Source of the DNA: Gemmatimonadota bacterium
GTDB taxonomy: Bacteria > Latescibacterota > UBA2968 > UBA8231
Reading direction: 5' to 3'
DNA length: 64,000 nt
Assembly: GCA_009840005.1 (NCBI GenBank)
Contig: VXOR01000078.1
Coordinates: forward strand, 87,961-151,960
Position numbers and translations under genes: made by a program. Under the pieces are notes generated by a model. That model saw only the letters and a list, made by a program, of their open reading frames with translations, did no database searches and was not told the origin of the DNA. Positions 34,934 to 47,497 of the stretch are shown here, one piece after another; position 1 is the first letter of the stretch; the number at the start of each line of letters is the position of its first letter.

Positions 34934-36088
34934 CTAATTCCTACTTCTCAAGCCGAGCACGCGAGCGCAGGTCCCGCCCATAATCGCCGCCAGATCCTCG
35001 GCCGAGAGGAACCCGCAGTAGTCCTCAATCCAGCGGCGCGATTGGCGATAGGTGCAAAACCGGTTCTGGAAAGGCATGTCAGTACCCCACAGCAGCCGCT
35101 CGGCACCAATGCGCTCGACCATCTGCTCAAGCGTCGGCCACAATTCGCGGTACGGGTAGTCGAACACGTCGCCGAGGCGCACCGGGAAGCAGACTTCCAA
35201 GCCCAGATTCGGATTGGCAAAGGGAGCCCATATCTCGTCGGGTAGTTCAATTCGACTCGGAGAACCGGCGGGATCGTCGTCGAGGAAAAGACGCCACGGG
35301 AAGCCGTGCGTGAGGCTGCACAGCACGTCCGGGTAGCGCTCCATCCAGCGCACCAAGATGTCGAGTTCTGCTAGGTAGCCGCGACGCCGGCTCTCCACGG
35401 TCTGCAACACCGACGCTTCGCCCGGCCCGGTGCCGAGCGTAAAGAATATGGGCACGCCGAGCGCGGCCACTGCCTCCCAGAACGGACGCAAGTGCTCCCC
35501 GTCCCACGGATCGGAGCGATAGTAGTAGGCGTGGGGCGGGTTGAACTTGATCGCGTGCAGGCCGTGCTGCTCGACGGCAGCGACAGTCTCGGCGATGACT
35601 GCATCGAGTTCGCCAGCCAAGCGCCACTCATCAACGGGGGCCAGCGAATAAATGCGCTCTGGATCGACGGCAACCGACTCCGCTTGGAACGCGGGATCGC
35701 GGCCCAGCATGGCATCGACGTGCAACAGGACCTTATCGACGCCAGCGTAGTCCATCTCGGCCAGCAAGTTGTGGGGCGTGTACTCCAAGTGGGGCAAATT
35801 GGGCGGATAGAACTGCTTAGTAAAGTCCTCGCCGTCTATTGTCCACACCACCCGTCCCTTGTCGTGGTCAACGCGGAAGTTGACGTCGGGCAGGTTGTCG
35901 AAGTCCATGGCTCCACCGGGAGCTGCCAGCACATCGGAAGAGGCCGGTGCGCGGTCGCGAATGCGCCAAGCGGGCTGGTGGTGGGAGGCCTGACCGCCCT
36001 GGACCCAGCGCAAGTGATCGGCGGCGGTGGGATGCCCGGCGGGAGAGTCGGCGGGGGGAAAGCAGTAGGCGTGAGAGTCAATAATCAT
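34934..36088 (-). CDS. Amidohydrolase-2 (TIM-barrel) family protein with altered HxH motif
   Basis: 384 residues. It starts MIIDSHAYCF, where the metal-binding HxH of the amidohydrolase/ACMSD barrel is HxY. Other barrel landmarks are present: LHAIKFNPPH, LCSLTHGFPWR, and LLWGTDMPFQNRF with the conserved Asp. It may be a hydrolase or decarboxylase with changed metal coordination, or a non-catalytic relative. ATG36088 is preferred over the upstream GTG36097 because AAGG precedes it by eight bases. It lies 30 bp downstream of the GNAT gene, and the three leftward genes 33787-37024 could be an operon. Confidence 0.75.
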   Translation of the reverse strand: MIIDSHAYCFPPADSPAGHPTAADHLRWVQGGQASHHQPAWRIRDRAPASSDVLAAPGGAMDFDNLPDVNFRVDHDKGRVVWTIDGEDFTKQFYPPNLPHLEYTPHNLLAEMDYAGVDKVLLHVDAMLGRDPAFQAESVAVDPERIYSLAPVDEWRLAGELDAVIAETVAAVEQHGLHAIKFNPPHAYYYRSDPWDGEHLRPFWEAVAALGVPIFFTLGTGPGEASVLQTVESRRRGYLAELDILVRWMERYPDVLCSLTHGFPWRLFLDDDPAGSPSRIELPDEIWAPFANPNLGLEVCFPVRLGDVFDYPYRELWPTLEQMVERIGAERLLWGTDMPFQNRFCTYRQSRRWIEDYCGFLSAEDLAAIMGGTCARVLGLRSRN

Positions 36089-36118
36089 GGGCAGCACCTT
36101 GGCAGTCGCGGTCGGAGG

Positions 36119-37024
36119 TCACGAAAGCTCCCGCGCAAATTCGTAGGTCCAGTCGACGACCCGGAAACCGTGGTTGGTATAGAACAAGAAGGCGCGGTCG
36201 TTGTCAAAAGCGGTGCTGATGGCACCGTGGCGATAGCCGCGCTCGTGCGCCAAGTACAGGGCGTGTACCAGCAAGAAGCGTCCGAGACCGCGGCCCTGGT
36301 ACTCCTCTTCCACGCCGAGCCAATCGCAGAACGCGAAGTCGTGGGCCTCGTCGGCAGCAGAGGATTCGGCACCGCTGGTCAACTCGCACTCGCCGATGCC
36401 ATCGCCGTCCTGAATGGCTCGGACCCGCAATCCCGGTCGGGAACCGGCTCCCGGGCGATCCTCGACGCAAAGCTCGTAGTCGAGTCCACTAGCATCGCTA
36501 GCCAGCTCCGGCTCCATGTCCAGCCAGTCGAGAAACACCTCGCCACCGGTCTTGGCATAGCCGCGGAAGCGCACTAGGGCCTGCACGTGATCGAGGTGAT
36601 CGGACAAGTAGGCGTGGGGGAAGGCGTAAAACGGGTAACGCCAAGGTTGCGGCATGACGATACTGCGCCGCAGATCCCGTTCGCGCATCCAACATTCGGC
36701 CGCCGCCAACAGCGCATCGCCCACAGCGCGCTCGCCGCGGCGGTAGGCTAAGAAGCGGATTACGCCGATCTCGTCCTTCTGCCACTTGTTCGTCGCTTGG
36801 TGACCGACGTGGACGAACCCTTCGCCACCTGAGCCTGCCACGAGGACAGCCTGCTCGAGCAGCCGCGTCTCCTCGCGCTCGATTTCACCTGCCTGTAGCG
36901 TTTCATCCAGAGAGGATGGTGCCACCGGCCAGCAGTGGGGGACGCGACCTACGAGCAGTGTGTTGTAAAGGTCGCAGATGGCGGACAGGTCGTCTGGGAG
37001 GTAGGGGCGGACCGCAATTGTCAT
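36119..37024 (-). CDS. GNAT-family N-acetyltransferase (two-domain)
   Basis: 301 residues. The N-terminal part begins MTIAVRPYLPDDLSAICDLYN and is a degenerate GNAT copy. The C-terminal part (about 190-300) has the acetyl-CoA loop VEEEYQGRGLGRFLL and AISTAFDNDRAFLFYTNHGF. Double-GNAT proteins of this type transfer acetyl groups to small amines or peptides. The target is unknown. The frame is open to 37111, but the extra 29 residues are unlike the family, so ATG37024 is used even though its ribosome-binding site is weak. Confidence 0.8.
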   Translation of the reverse strand: MTIAVRPYLPDDLSAICDLYNTLLVGRVPHCWPVAPSSLDETLQAGEIEREETRLLEQAVLVAGSGGEGFVHVGHQATNKWQKDEIGVIRFLAYRRGERAVGDALLAAAECWMRERDLRRSIVMPQPWRYPFYAFPHAYLSDHLDHVQALVRFRGYAKTGGEVFLDWLDMEPELASDASGLDYELCVEDRPGAGSRPGLRVRAIQDGDGIGECELTSGAESSAADEAHDFAFCDWLGVEEEYQGRGLGRFLLVHALYLAHERGYRHGAISTAFDNDRAFLFYTNHGFRVVDWTYEFARELS

Positions 37025-37228
37025 GGAAGGAAGAGTATATTTCTCAGAGAATGATGTCAACGAAAGGGATCTAGCGCACCGAATGCAAGGATAGAGACCA
37101 GCTTGACCCACTATCAGAAACGCCGTTTATTCGGCCCTATCCACTGTCTCTTCTAACCTTGTACAACCACGACTCCAAATACCTCAAGATATTCTCTGCG
37201 TCAAAATCACCCGCCGGGTCATGGGGTC

Positions 37229-37441
37229 ATGCCCAAGAAAATCAGAGAATTAATTCAGGACTTAAGAAAAGCGGGATTTTACGAAATTTCTGGTGGAGGC
37301 AAAGGATCGCATAGAAAATTTGCCCATGACCGATATCACGGCGTCGTTACACTCAGCGGAAATCTTGGAAATGACGCAAAACCGTATCAAGAAAATCAAG
37401 TCCAAGGCGCAATGAAGGAAGTTGAAAATGAAAGTCATTGA
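37229..37441 (+). CDS. hicA: HicA-type mRNA interferase toxin
   Basis: 70 residues of the HicA/YcfA double-stranded-RNA-binding-like fold: IRELIQDLRKAGFYE, then GGGKGSHRKFAH with the catalytic His, ending in a helix. HicA cleaves mRNA and blocks translation and is neutralised by HicB. The local base composition is clearly AT-richer than the neighbouring genes, suggesting recent acquisition. It overlaps the downstream antitoxin gene by 14-20 bp. No clear ribosome-binding site is seen before ATG37229. Positions 37112-37228 hold no gene. Confidence 0.85.
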   Translation: MPKKIRELIQDLRKAGFYEISGGGKGSHRKFAHDRYHGVVTLSGNLGNDAKPYQENQVQGAMKEVENESH

Positions 37442-37649
37442 TAGATATCACAAATGGGTTGAGTGGAGTGAAGAAGACCAAGTATATATCGGCCAATGTC
37501 CGGATTTGATCACGGGCATTCACGGTGACGATCCGCTACAGGTTTACGAGGAGCTGTGTGAAGTCATAGCAGACGTTATTCACTATTTTGAGTCTAAGGG
37601 TCTTCCACTGCCAGAACCCCGGGTAAGACCTGTGCAGGAAGTGCTGTAA
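37428..37649 (+). CDS. hicB: HicB-type antitoxin, short form
   Basis: 73 residues from ATG37428 (or 75 from 37422): MKVIDRYHKWVEWSEEDQVYIGQCPDL is the partial RNase-H-like HicB fold. The usual C-terminal ribbon-helix-helix or HTH DNA-binding domain is absent (it ends at VRPVQEVL), so this form may neutralise the toxin without autoregulating the operon. It is translationally coupled to hicA by the overlap. It lies 21 bp before the metal transporter gene. Confidence 0.82.
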   Translation: MKVIDRYHKWVEWSEEDQVYIGQCPDLITGIHGDDPLQVYEELCEVIADVIHYFESKGLPLPEPRVRPVQEVL

Positions 37650-37670
37650 CTACTACCGTGGAGAAAAACC

Positions 37671-38861
37671 ATGTCCCTAGAACGAGCAATGCAGCGAATA
37701 CTACTAGCACTAGTAGCGATGGCGATTGCGGCCTCAGCTTGGGGAGATGAGATCGGCGAAGCGGGACGGTTACCCATCGGGACAGTAGCTGCTCAAGATG
37801 GGGAAACGGACGCCCTCAGCGATATGCTGCGCTCTGAAGAGCTGAGCCTAGGTCTGATCGTGGGGGCGTTGGCGCTGGCCCTTTTCCTCGGCGCGGCCCA
37901 CGGCCTAGAGCCAGGGCACGGCAAAACCATCGTCGCCGCCTATCTCGTCGGTGCGCGCGGCACTGTGGGCAATGCCCTTTTCCTCGGCGGGGTAGTCGCC
38001 CTCACACATACCTCTAGCGTCATTTTGTTGGGTCTAGTAGCGCTCTTTGCCTCCCAGTACATCCTTCCGGAACAGATCTTCCCTTGGCTCGGCACGGCAT
38101 CCGGTCTCCTGATCATGGGGCTAGGCACATGGCTTTTGGTCAATCACCTCAGAGGCCGCAGCTTTGGGCACAGCCACGCCCATGGAGAGCATCTCCACGA
38201 ACACAGCCATGAAGAAGAGCATCTCCACGAACACAGCCACAGCCACGCCCATGGAGAGTATCTCCACGGACACACCCATGAAGAAGAGCATCTCCACGAG
38301 CACGTCCATAGCCACGCCCATGGAGAGCATCTCCACGGACACACCCATGAAGAAGAGCATCTCCACGAGCACGTCCACAGCCACGCCCATGGAGAACATC
38401 ATCACGGACTCAGCCATAGCCACGAAGAGGAACATCATCACGAACACAGCCATAGCCATGAAGAAGCGCACCGCGGCCACCGCGATCACCCTCATCGGGA
38501 ACATCATCACGGCCACAGCCATAGCTATGAAATACCCAACAAAGTGACCCTCGGTAGTTTGCTAACGCTGGGGATTTCCGGCGGTATCGTCCCTTGTACA
38601 GGGGCCTTGGTGATCTTGTTGCTAGCAGTGGCCTTGCATCGCATTGCCTTTGGTTTGCTGCTTCTGGTGACTTTCAGCGTCGGGCTAGCCGCAGTCCTCA
38701 TCGCCGTCGGCGTGCTCATCGTCAAGGCGCGACCGCTCGTGGAGCGCTTCTCGGGCGATGGCCGTTGGATTCAGCGGCTGCCCATTGCGAGTGCAGTGGT
38801 CATCATTGTCGTCGGCTGTGTCATAACCTTCAAAACGCTGATGCACTCGGGGATTATGTAG
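37671..38861 (+). CDS. NicO/RcnA-like nickel/cobalt transporter with long His-rich loop
   Basis: 396 residues. A signal-like N-terminus (about 8-25), then TM segments with the family motif GAAHGLEPGHGKT and ALTHTSSV. A cytoplasmic or periplasmic His-rich loop of about 120 residues (167-286) consists of tandem 23-residue units, and further TM helices (ISGGIVPCTGALVILL) follow. RcnA-type proteins export Ni/Co, and the His loop likely binds metal before transport. The loop is far longer than in E. coli RcnA. Whether it imports or exports, and which metal, cannot be told. The preceding genes do not include a metal regulator. Confidence 0.82.
   Translation: MSLERAMQRILLALVAMAIAASAWGDEIGEAGRLPIGTVAAQDGETDALSDMLRSEELSLGLIVGALALALFLGAAHGLEPGHGKTIVAAYLVGARGTVGNALFLGGVVALTHTSSVILLGLVALFASQYILPEQIFPWLGTASGLLIMGLGTWLLVNHLRGRSFGHSHAHGEHLHEHSHEEEHLHEHSHSHAHGEYLHGHTHEEEHLHEHVHSHAHGEHLHGHTHEEEHLHEHVHSHAHGEHHHGLSHSHEEEHHHEHSHSHEEAHRGHRDHPHREHHHGHSHSYEIPNKVTLGSLLTLGISGGIVPCTGALVILLLAVALHRIAFGLLLLVTFSVGLAAVLIAVGVLIVKARPLVERFSGDGRWIQRLPIASAVVIIVVGCVITFKTLMHSGIM
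38169..38528 (+). repeat. 69-bp tandem repeats encoding a His-rich loop
   Basis: Three full 69-bp units (38169-38237, 38238-38306, 38307-38375), each opening HSHAHGE and containing EEEHLHEH, followed by a fourth divergent unit and an irregular His/Glu tail to about 38528. The DNA repeats are nearly identical, so copy number may vary between strains. Confidence 0.88.
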
Positions 38862-38918
38862 GGGAAGCACCCATTGCTCTTGGCGCTGATCCTCGCTCAA
38901 GGTTGCCATCGCCTCACC

Positions 38919-38960
38919 AAAAAAGAAGGGGAACCTCTCAAGGAGGTCCCCCTTTTTTCG
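38919..38960. terminator. Bidirectional terminator between metal transporter and gltD
   Basis: An A-rich left side (aaaaaagaagggg, then aacctc) pairs imperfectly with gaggtccccc followed by tttttt. The A and T tracts at both ends suit termination of both convergent transcripts. Confidence 0.75.
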
Positions 38961-38976
38961 TACAACCTGCCGCTGC

Positions 38977-40470
38977 TCAGGGTAGCTGCGTGCTGCCCAT
39001 CAGATAGCGGTCCACCTCGCGGGCGGCACCCCGCCCCTCGTTGATCGCCCACACGACCAAGCTCTGGCCGCGCCGCATGTCGCCAGCGGCGAAAACGCTT
39101 TCGACGCTAGTGGCGTATTTCTCGTGCTCAGCGCGGGCGTTGGAGCGCTCATCGCGCTCGATGCCTAGCTGTTCGATCATTGCGTCCTCTGGCCCGCGGA
39201 ACCCCATCGCCAACAGCACCAAATCGGCCGGCCAGACTTTCTCGGTGCCCTCAATCGGCACGGGCGTGAAGCGGCCGTTTTCGTCCTTGTCCCACTCGAT
39301 ATTGACCGTGTGTAGCTCCTTGACGCGGCCCTCGTCGTCGCCGACGAACCGCCGGGTCATAATCAGATAGGTGCGCGGATCGTCGCCGAAGCGGGCTTTG
39401 GCCTCCTCCTGGCCGTAGTCGAGCTTATAGACGTTGGGCCACTGCGGCCAAGGGTTGTTGGGCGCGCGCTCGTCCGGCGGCCGCGGCATGATCTCAAATT
39501 GCGAGAGCGTCTTGCATCCGTGGCGCATCGACGTGCCGACGCAGTCGGTACCCGTGTCACCACCGCCGATGACGATCACGTGCTTGTCCTTAGCCGAGAT
39601 GTAATTGCCGTCTGCGTGATTGGAGTCGAGCAGGCTCTTGGTGTTGGCGTGCAAAAAGGACATCGCAAAGTAGATGCCCTGCAAATCTCGCCCCTCAATC
39701 GGCAGATCGTTGGGCTTGGTGGCCCCGCCGCAAAGCACTAGCGCGTCGTTTTCTGCCACTAGCTGCGTCGCCGGGAGATCCGCGCCGATCTCAGTGCGAG
39801 TGACGAACTTGACGCCTTCGGCTTCCATCAGGTCGACCCGGCGCTGCACCACCTTTTTCTTGTCGAGCTTCATGTTGGGTATCCCGTACATCAGCAGGCC
39901 GCCGATGCGATCGGCTCGCTCGTACACGGTCACCCAGTGGCCGGCGCGATTGAGTTGGGCGGCACAGGCCAAGCCCGCGGGGCCTGAGCCGACGACCGCG
40001 ACCTTCTTGCCGGTGCGCTTGTCGGGCGGCTCGGGCACAACCCAGCCCATCTCAAATCCCTTATCGACAATCGCGCACTCGACGCTCTTGATCGTCACCG
40101 GCGGGGCGTTGATCCCCACCACGCAGGCCCCCTCGCAAGGTGCCGGGCAGACCCGGCCAGTAAACTCCGGGAAGTTGTTGGTCTTGTGCAGTCGCTCTAG
40201 CGCCTCCTGCCACAACCCGCGATAGACCAAGTCGTTCCATTCGGGAATCAGGTTGTTGATCGGACAGCCAGAGCCTTTATCGCCCTGACTGACGACGTCG
40301 CCCAAGTGGCAAAAGGGAATGCCGCAGTCCATGCAGCGCGCACCCTGATCGCGCAAGCGCTCGTCGGGAAAGTGCTCGTGGAACTCGTCCCAGTCCGCGA
40401 CGCGCTCTAACGGATCGCGGTCTTGCGGCAACTCGCGTGCAAACTCGATGAATCCAGTGGGTTTACCCAT
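38977..40470 (-). CDS. gltD: Glutamate synthase (NADPH) small subunit
   Basis: 497 residues. The N-terminal iron-sulphur domain has [12 protein letters not shown] and [12 protein letters not shown], then [12 protein letters not shown] motif: [22 protein letters not shown] motif: [15 protein letters not shown]. The C-terminal FAD contact is [18 protein letters not shown]. It passes NADPH electrons to GltB for reductive transamination of 2-oxoglutarate with glutamine amide. ATG40470 is chosen for AGGAAAG upstream, with an in-frame TTG at 40488 rejected. It is 25 bp downstream of gltB, in one operon. Confidence 0.95.
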   Translation of the reverse strand: MGKPTGFIEFARELPQDRDPLERVADWDEFHEHFPDERLRDQGARCMDCGIPFCHLGDVVSQGDKGSGCPINNLIPEWNDLVYRGLWQEALERLHKTNNFPEFTGRVCPAPCEGACVVGINAPPVTIKSVECAIVDKGFEMGWVVPEPPDKRTGKKVAVVGSGPAGLACAAQLNRAGHWVTVYERADRIGGLLMYGIPNMKLDKKKVVQRRVDLMEAEGVKFVTRTEIGADLPATQLVAENDALVLCGGATKPNDLPIEGRDLQGIYFAMSFLHANTKSLLDSNHADGNYISAKDKHVIVIGGGDTGTDCVGTSMRHGCKTLSQFEIMPRPPDERAPNNPWPQWPNVYKLDYGQEEAKARFGDDPRTYLIMTRRFVGDDEGRVKELHTVNIEWDKDENGRFTPVPIEGTEKVWPADLVLLAMGFRGPEDAMIEQLGIERDERSNARAEHEKYATSVESVFAAGDMRRGQSLVVWAINEGRGAAREVDRYLMGSTQLP

Positions 40471-40495
40471 TATTTCTTTCCTGTTCAATACTCTA

Positions 40496-45082
<4,587 letters not shown>

Positions 45083-45191
45083 CTTAATTTTCCCTTGCTC
45101 TATCTTCTGAAAAAGAAGGGTTAATATATGAACTGCGGCTATGTTGTCAAACGCCCTTACGCCAATTTCCACAACTTTCTTGAAACATCCC

Positions 45192-45221
45192 TTGACAGCA
45201 TTACCGTATATGGCCTAAATT
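45192..45221 (+). promoter_or_regulatory. Candidate sigma70-type promoter of the Lrp-type regulator
   Basis: TTGACA at 45192-45197, then 17-18 bp, then ctaaat/taaatt as a weak -10 near 45215-45221. The -10 lies inside the left arm of an inverted repeat. Prediction by eye only. Confidence 0.4.
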
Positions 45222-45259
45222 GCGCCAACTTTCACTTTTTAATGGACAATTCAGGCCAT
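45210..45259 (+). promoter_or_regulatory. Inverted repeat covering the regulator start codon (candidate operator or translational hairpin)
   Basis: atggcctaaattg (45210-45222) and caattcaggccat (45247-45259) are complementary at 12 of 13 positions. The right arm includes the weak ribosome-binding site and the first two bases of the ATG at 45258. It could be an autoregulatory binding site or an RNA hairpin masking initiation. Confidence 0.5.
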
Positions 45260-45833
45260 GAGATGTTTTGACGAACAAGAGCGGCAGATCGTCCGCACCC
45301 TCATCCGCAACCCCCGCTGCTCGGACAACCGCATCAGCACCTTGACTGGCGTGCCGGTGCGCACCGTCAGCCGCAAGCGCGCCCGCCTCGAACAGGAAGG
45401 CATCCTCTTCTACTACGCGGCGGTCGATATGCAGGCCCAAGGCACGGGCCGCTTCACTACCCAGCACATGCTCACCATCAAGTTCAAATTGGGCATCACC
45501 CGCAGCCAGATCGTGCAGGAAATCCGCTCCGAACCCAATGTCGCCAACGTATTCAGCGAGCTAATCCGCGACAGCTATATCGCCGAAGTTGATGGCCACA
45601 CCGCGCTGGTGATGATCGTCGAAGGCGAGTCCGACAGCGATGTGGCCGAAAGTGTCCAGGGCAAGATCATCCCCTCGCTACAGAAAAATCACGGCGAGGA
45701 CTCGATCCAAGAGATGCAAACCATTCGCCTGTTGGACCCCATCAGGCGGCTGCACAACTATTTGCCCATGGTAAATACGCAGGCGGGTTTCATCGTGGAA
45801 TCTTGGCCCGACGACGCCATTTTCGTCGAGTAA
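45258..45833 (+). CDS. Lrp/AsnC-type transcriptional regulator
   Basis: 191 residues. The N-terminal winged-HTH (RQIVRTLIRNPRCSDNRISTLTGVPVRTVSRKRARLEQEGILFYYAAVD) fits the Lrp/AsnC pattern. The C-terminal part is beta-rich, RAM/ACT-like, but less conserved. It is divergent from gltBD, and since Lrp controls gltBD in E. coli, a role as local regulator of glutamate synthesis is a fair inference. It converges with pntB, 5 bp away. Confidence 0.7.
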   Translation: MRCFDEQERQIVRTLIRNPRCSDNRISTLTGVPVRTVSRKRARLEQEGILFYYAAVDMQAQGTGRFTTQHMLTIKFKLGITRSQIVQEIRSEPNVANVFSELIRDSYIAEVDGHTALVMIVEGESDSDVAESVQGKIIPSLQKNHGEDSIQEMQTIRLLDPIRRLHNYLPMVNTQAGFIVESWPDDAIFVE

Positions 45834-45838
45834 TAGCC

Positions 45839-47212
45839 CTATCCACTCTCTTTTACCGCGGCTACCAAATCCAACACCGCCTCTTTGGCGCTGCCGAAAA
45901 ACATCAGTGCGTTTTCCGCGGCAAAAAGCGGATTGGGCAGCCCGGCAAACCCCGGGCTCAGGCTCCGCTTAATCACCACCACCGTGCGCGCATGATCCAC
46001 GTCGAGGATCGGCATCCCGGCAATCGGCCCGGAATCCGCGTCGCGGGCGAGGGGGTTGACCACGTCGTTGGCACCGATAATCAACGCCACATCGGTCTGC
46101 TGGAAGGTCGGGTTGATCCGATCCATCTCCACCAACTTGTCGTAGGGCACTTCGGCCTCGGCCAACAGCACGTTCATGTGGCCCGGCATCCGGCCCGCCA
46201 CCGGATGGATGGCGTATTCGACCGCGACGCCGCGCTCTTCGAGCAAATTGGCCAAATCCCGCACGGCGTGTTGCGCTTGAGCCACGGCCATGCCATAGCC
46301 GGGGACTACCACCACGCGCCGGGCCGTGTCAAACAGCAGCGCGACTTCCTCGGCCGAGGTTGACTTGATCTTGCCGGCATAGACCTCGTCGTCGCTGGTT
46401 CCGCTGGCGACCTCGGCACCGACGCCGCCGAAGAACACATTGCCCAGCGAGCGGTTCATGGCCCGGCACATGATTTGCGTCAAAATCAGCCCCGAGGCCC
46501 CCACCAGCGACCCCGCGATAATCAGCACATTGTTGTCGAGCACAAAGCCGGTAGCCGCGGCCGCCAGACCCGAACACGAATTGAGCAGTGCAATCACCAC
46601 CGGCATATCGGCTCCACCGATGGGCAATACGAGCAACAAGCCCAACAGCGAGGCTGCACAAACCATGGCCCAGAAGGCGTTCGGCTCGCCCAACACCAGC
46701 CAAGCACCCAAGCCCGCGCTGCCGAGGACCAGCACCCCGTTGAAAAGCTGCTGGCCGGGAAACCGCACCAAGCCCTTGAGCACTTCCATCAGCTTGAGGA
46801 AGGCCACGATACTACCCCAGAAAGTAACCGCGCCGATGATCCCAGAGGCGGACGTAGCAGCCGCGAATTGGTAGGAAGGAGCCTGCGCCTCAATCAGCGC
46901 CGCGCCAGCTACCAACGCAGAGGCACCGCCGCCCAAGCCGTTAAAAACCGCCACCAGCTCGGGCATGGAGGTCAGGGGAATTTTCACCGCGAGGACCATG
47001 CCAACCAGCGCGCCTACTACGACGCCGATTAAAATGTATTCACCGGACAGAATCCGCTGATCCAGCAGGGTGACGACGACGGCCAACAGCATCCCCAAGG
47101 CCCCCAGCAAATTGCCGCGCACAGCCGTGCGCGGGTGCGTCAGCCCCTTGAGACCTAAGATGAAAAGGACCGAGGCGACCAAGTAAGCGCAGTTGATCAG
47201 GGTCGCGCTCAT
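45839..47212 (-). CDS. pntB: NAD(P) transhydrogenase subunit beta
   Basis: 457 residues. Eight or nine TM helices (domain II) are followed by the soluble NADP-binding domain III with VPGYGMAVAQAQHAV, MPGHMNVLLAEAEVPYD and GANDVVNPLARD. With PntAA/PntAB it couples hydride transfer between NADH and NADP to proton translocation in the inner membrane, supplying NADPH. That is relevant next to the NADPH-using gltBD, though on a separate transcript. It is the last gene of the leftward operon. Confidence 0.95.
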   Translation of the reverse strand: MSATLINCAYLVASVLFILGLKGLTHPRTAVRGNLLGALGMLLAVVVTLLDQRILSGEYILIGVVVGALVGMVLAVKIPLTSMPELVAVFNGLGGGASALVAGAALIEAQAPSYQFAAATSASGIIGAVTFWGSIVAFLKLMEVLKGLVRFPGQQLFNGVLVLGSAGLGAWLVLGEPNAFWAMVCAASLLGLLLVLPIGGADMPVVIALLNSCSGLAAAATGFVLDNNVLIIAGSLVGASGLILTQIMCRAMNRSLGNVFFGGVGAEVASGTSDDEVYAGKIKSTSAEEVALLFDTARRVVVVPGYGMAVAQAQHAVRDLANLLEERGVAVEYAIHPVAGRMPGHMNVLLAEAEVPYDKLVEMDRINPTFQQTDVALIIGANDVVNPLARDADSGPIAGMPILDVDHARTVVVIKRSLSPGFAGLPNPLFAAENALMFFGSAKEAVLDLVAAVKESG

Positions 47213-47215
47213 GCG

Positions 47216-47497
47216 CTAGTCCCGCCTCCTAAACATCCCCAACATGCGGTGCGTCACCATGAACCCACCCACCACGTTGATGGTGGCGAAGATGACAGCG
47301 GCCAACCCCAAATAGGTCGCCAAGGCCGAGTGCTCAGAACCGGCCGAGAGCAGCGCACCGATCAGGGTGATGCCGGAGATGGCGTTGGACCCGGACATCA
47401 GCGGCGTGTGCAGGGTCGGCGGGATCTTGGTGATGATTTCAAAGCCGACGAAGACGGCAAGTGCAAACACCGTCAGTGCGGCTACAAGGACATCCAC
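47216..47497 (-). CDS. pntAB: NAD(P) transhydrogenase alpha subunit, membrane part (PntA2)
   Basis: 93 residues, three TM helices with the invariant KIPPTLHTPLMSGSNAISGIT stretch of domain II. The split PntAA/PntAB form is as in Rhodospirillum and many non-enteric bacteria. It overlaps pntAA by 1 bp and precedes pntB by 3 bp. Confidence 0.95.
   Translation of the reverse strand: MDVLVAALTVFALAVFVGFEIITKIPPTLHTPLMSGSNAISGITLIGALLSAGSEHSALATYLGLAAVIFATINVVGGFMVTHRMLGMFRRRD

Noticed and set aside
33787..37024. A dedicated catabolic island (dehydrogenase, amidohydrolase, acetyltransferase)
   Set aside because: The genes are adjacent and co-oriented, but no transporter, regulator or substrate motif ties them to one pathway, so I list them separately.
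37940..38522. Minus-strand frames rich in Met/Val opposite the His-rich loop (38121-38522)
   Set aside because: They are the antisense reading of the His/Glu codon repeats with no start signal.
38169..38528. CRISPR-like array
   Set aside because: The regular 69-bp spacing is a coding tandem repeat in frame with the metal transporter, with no unique spacers or cas genes.
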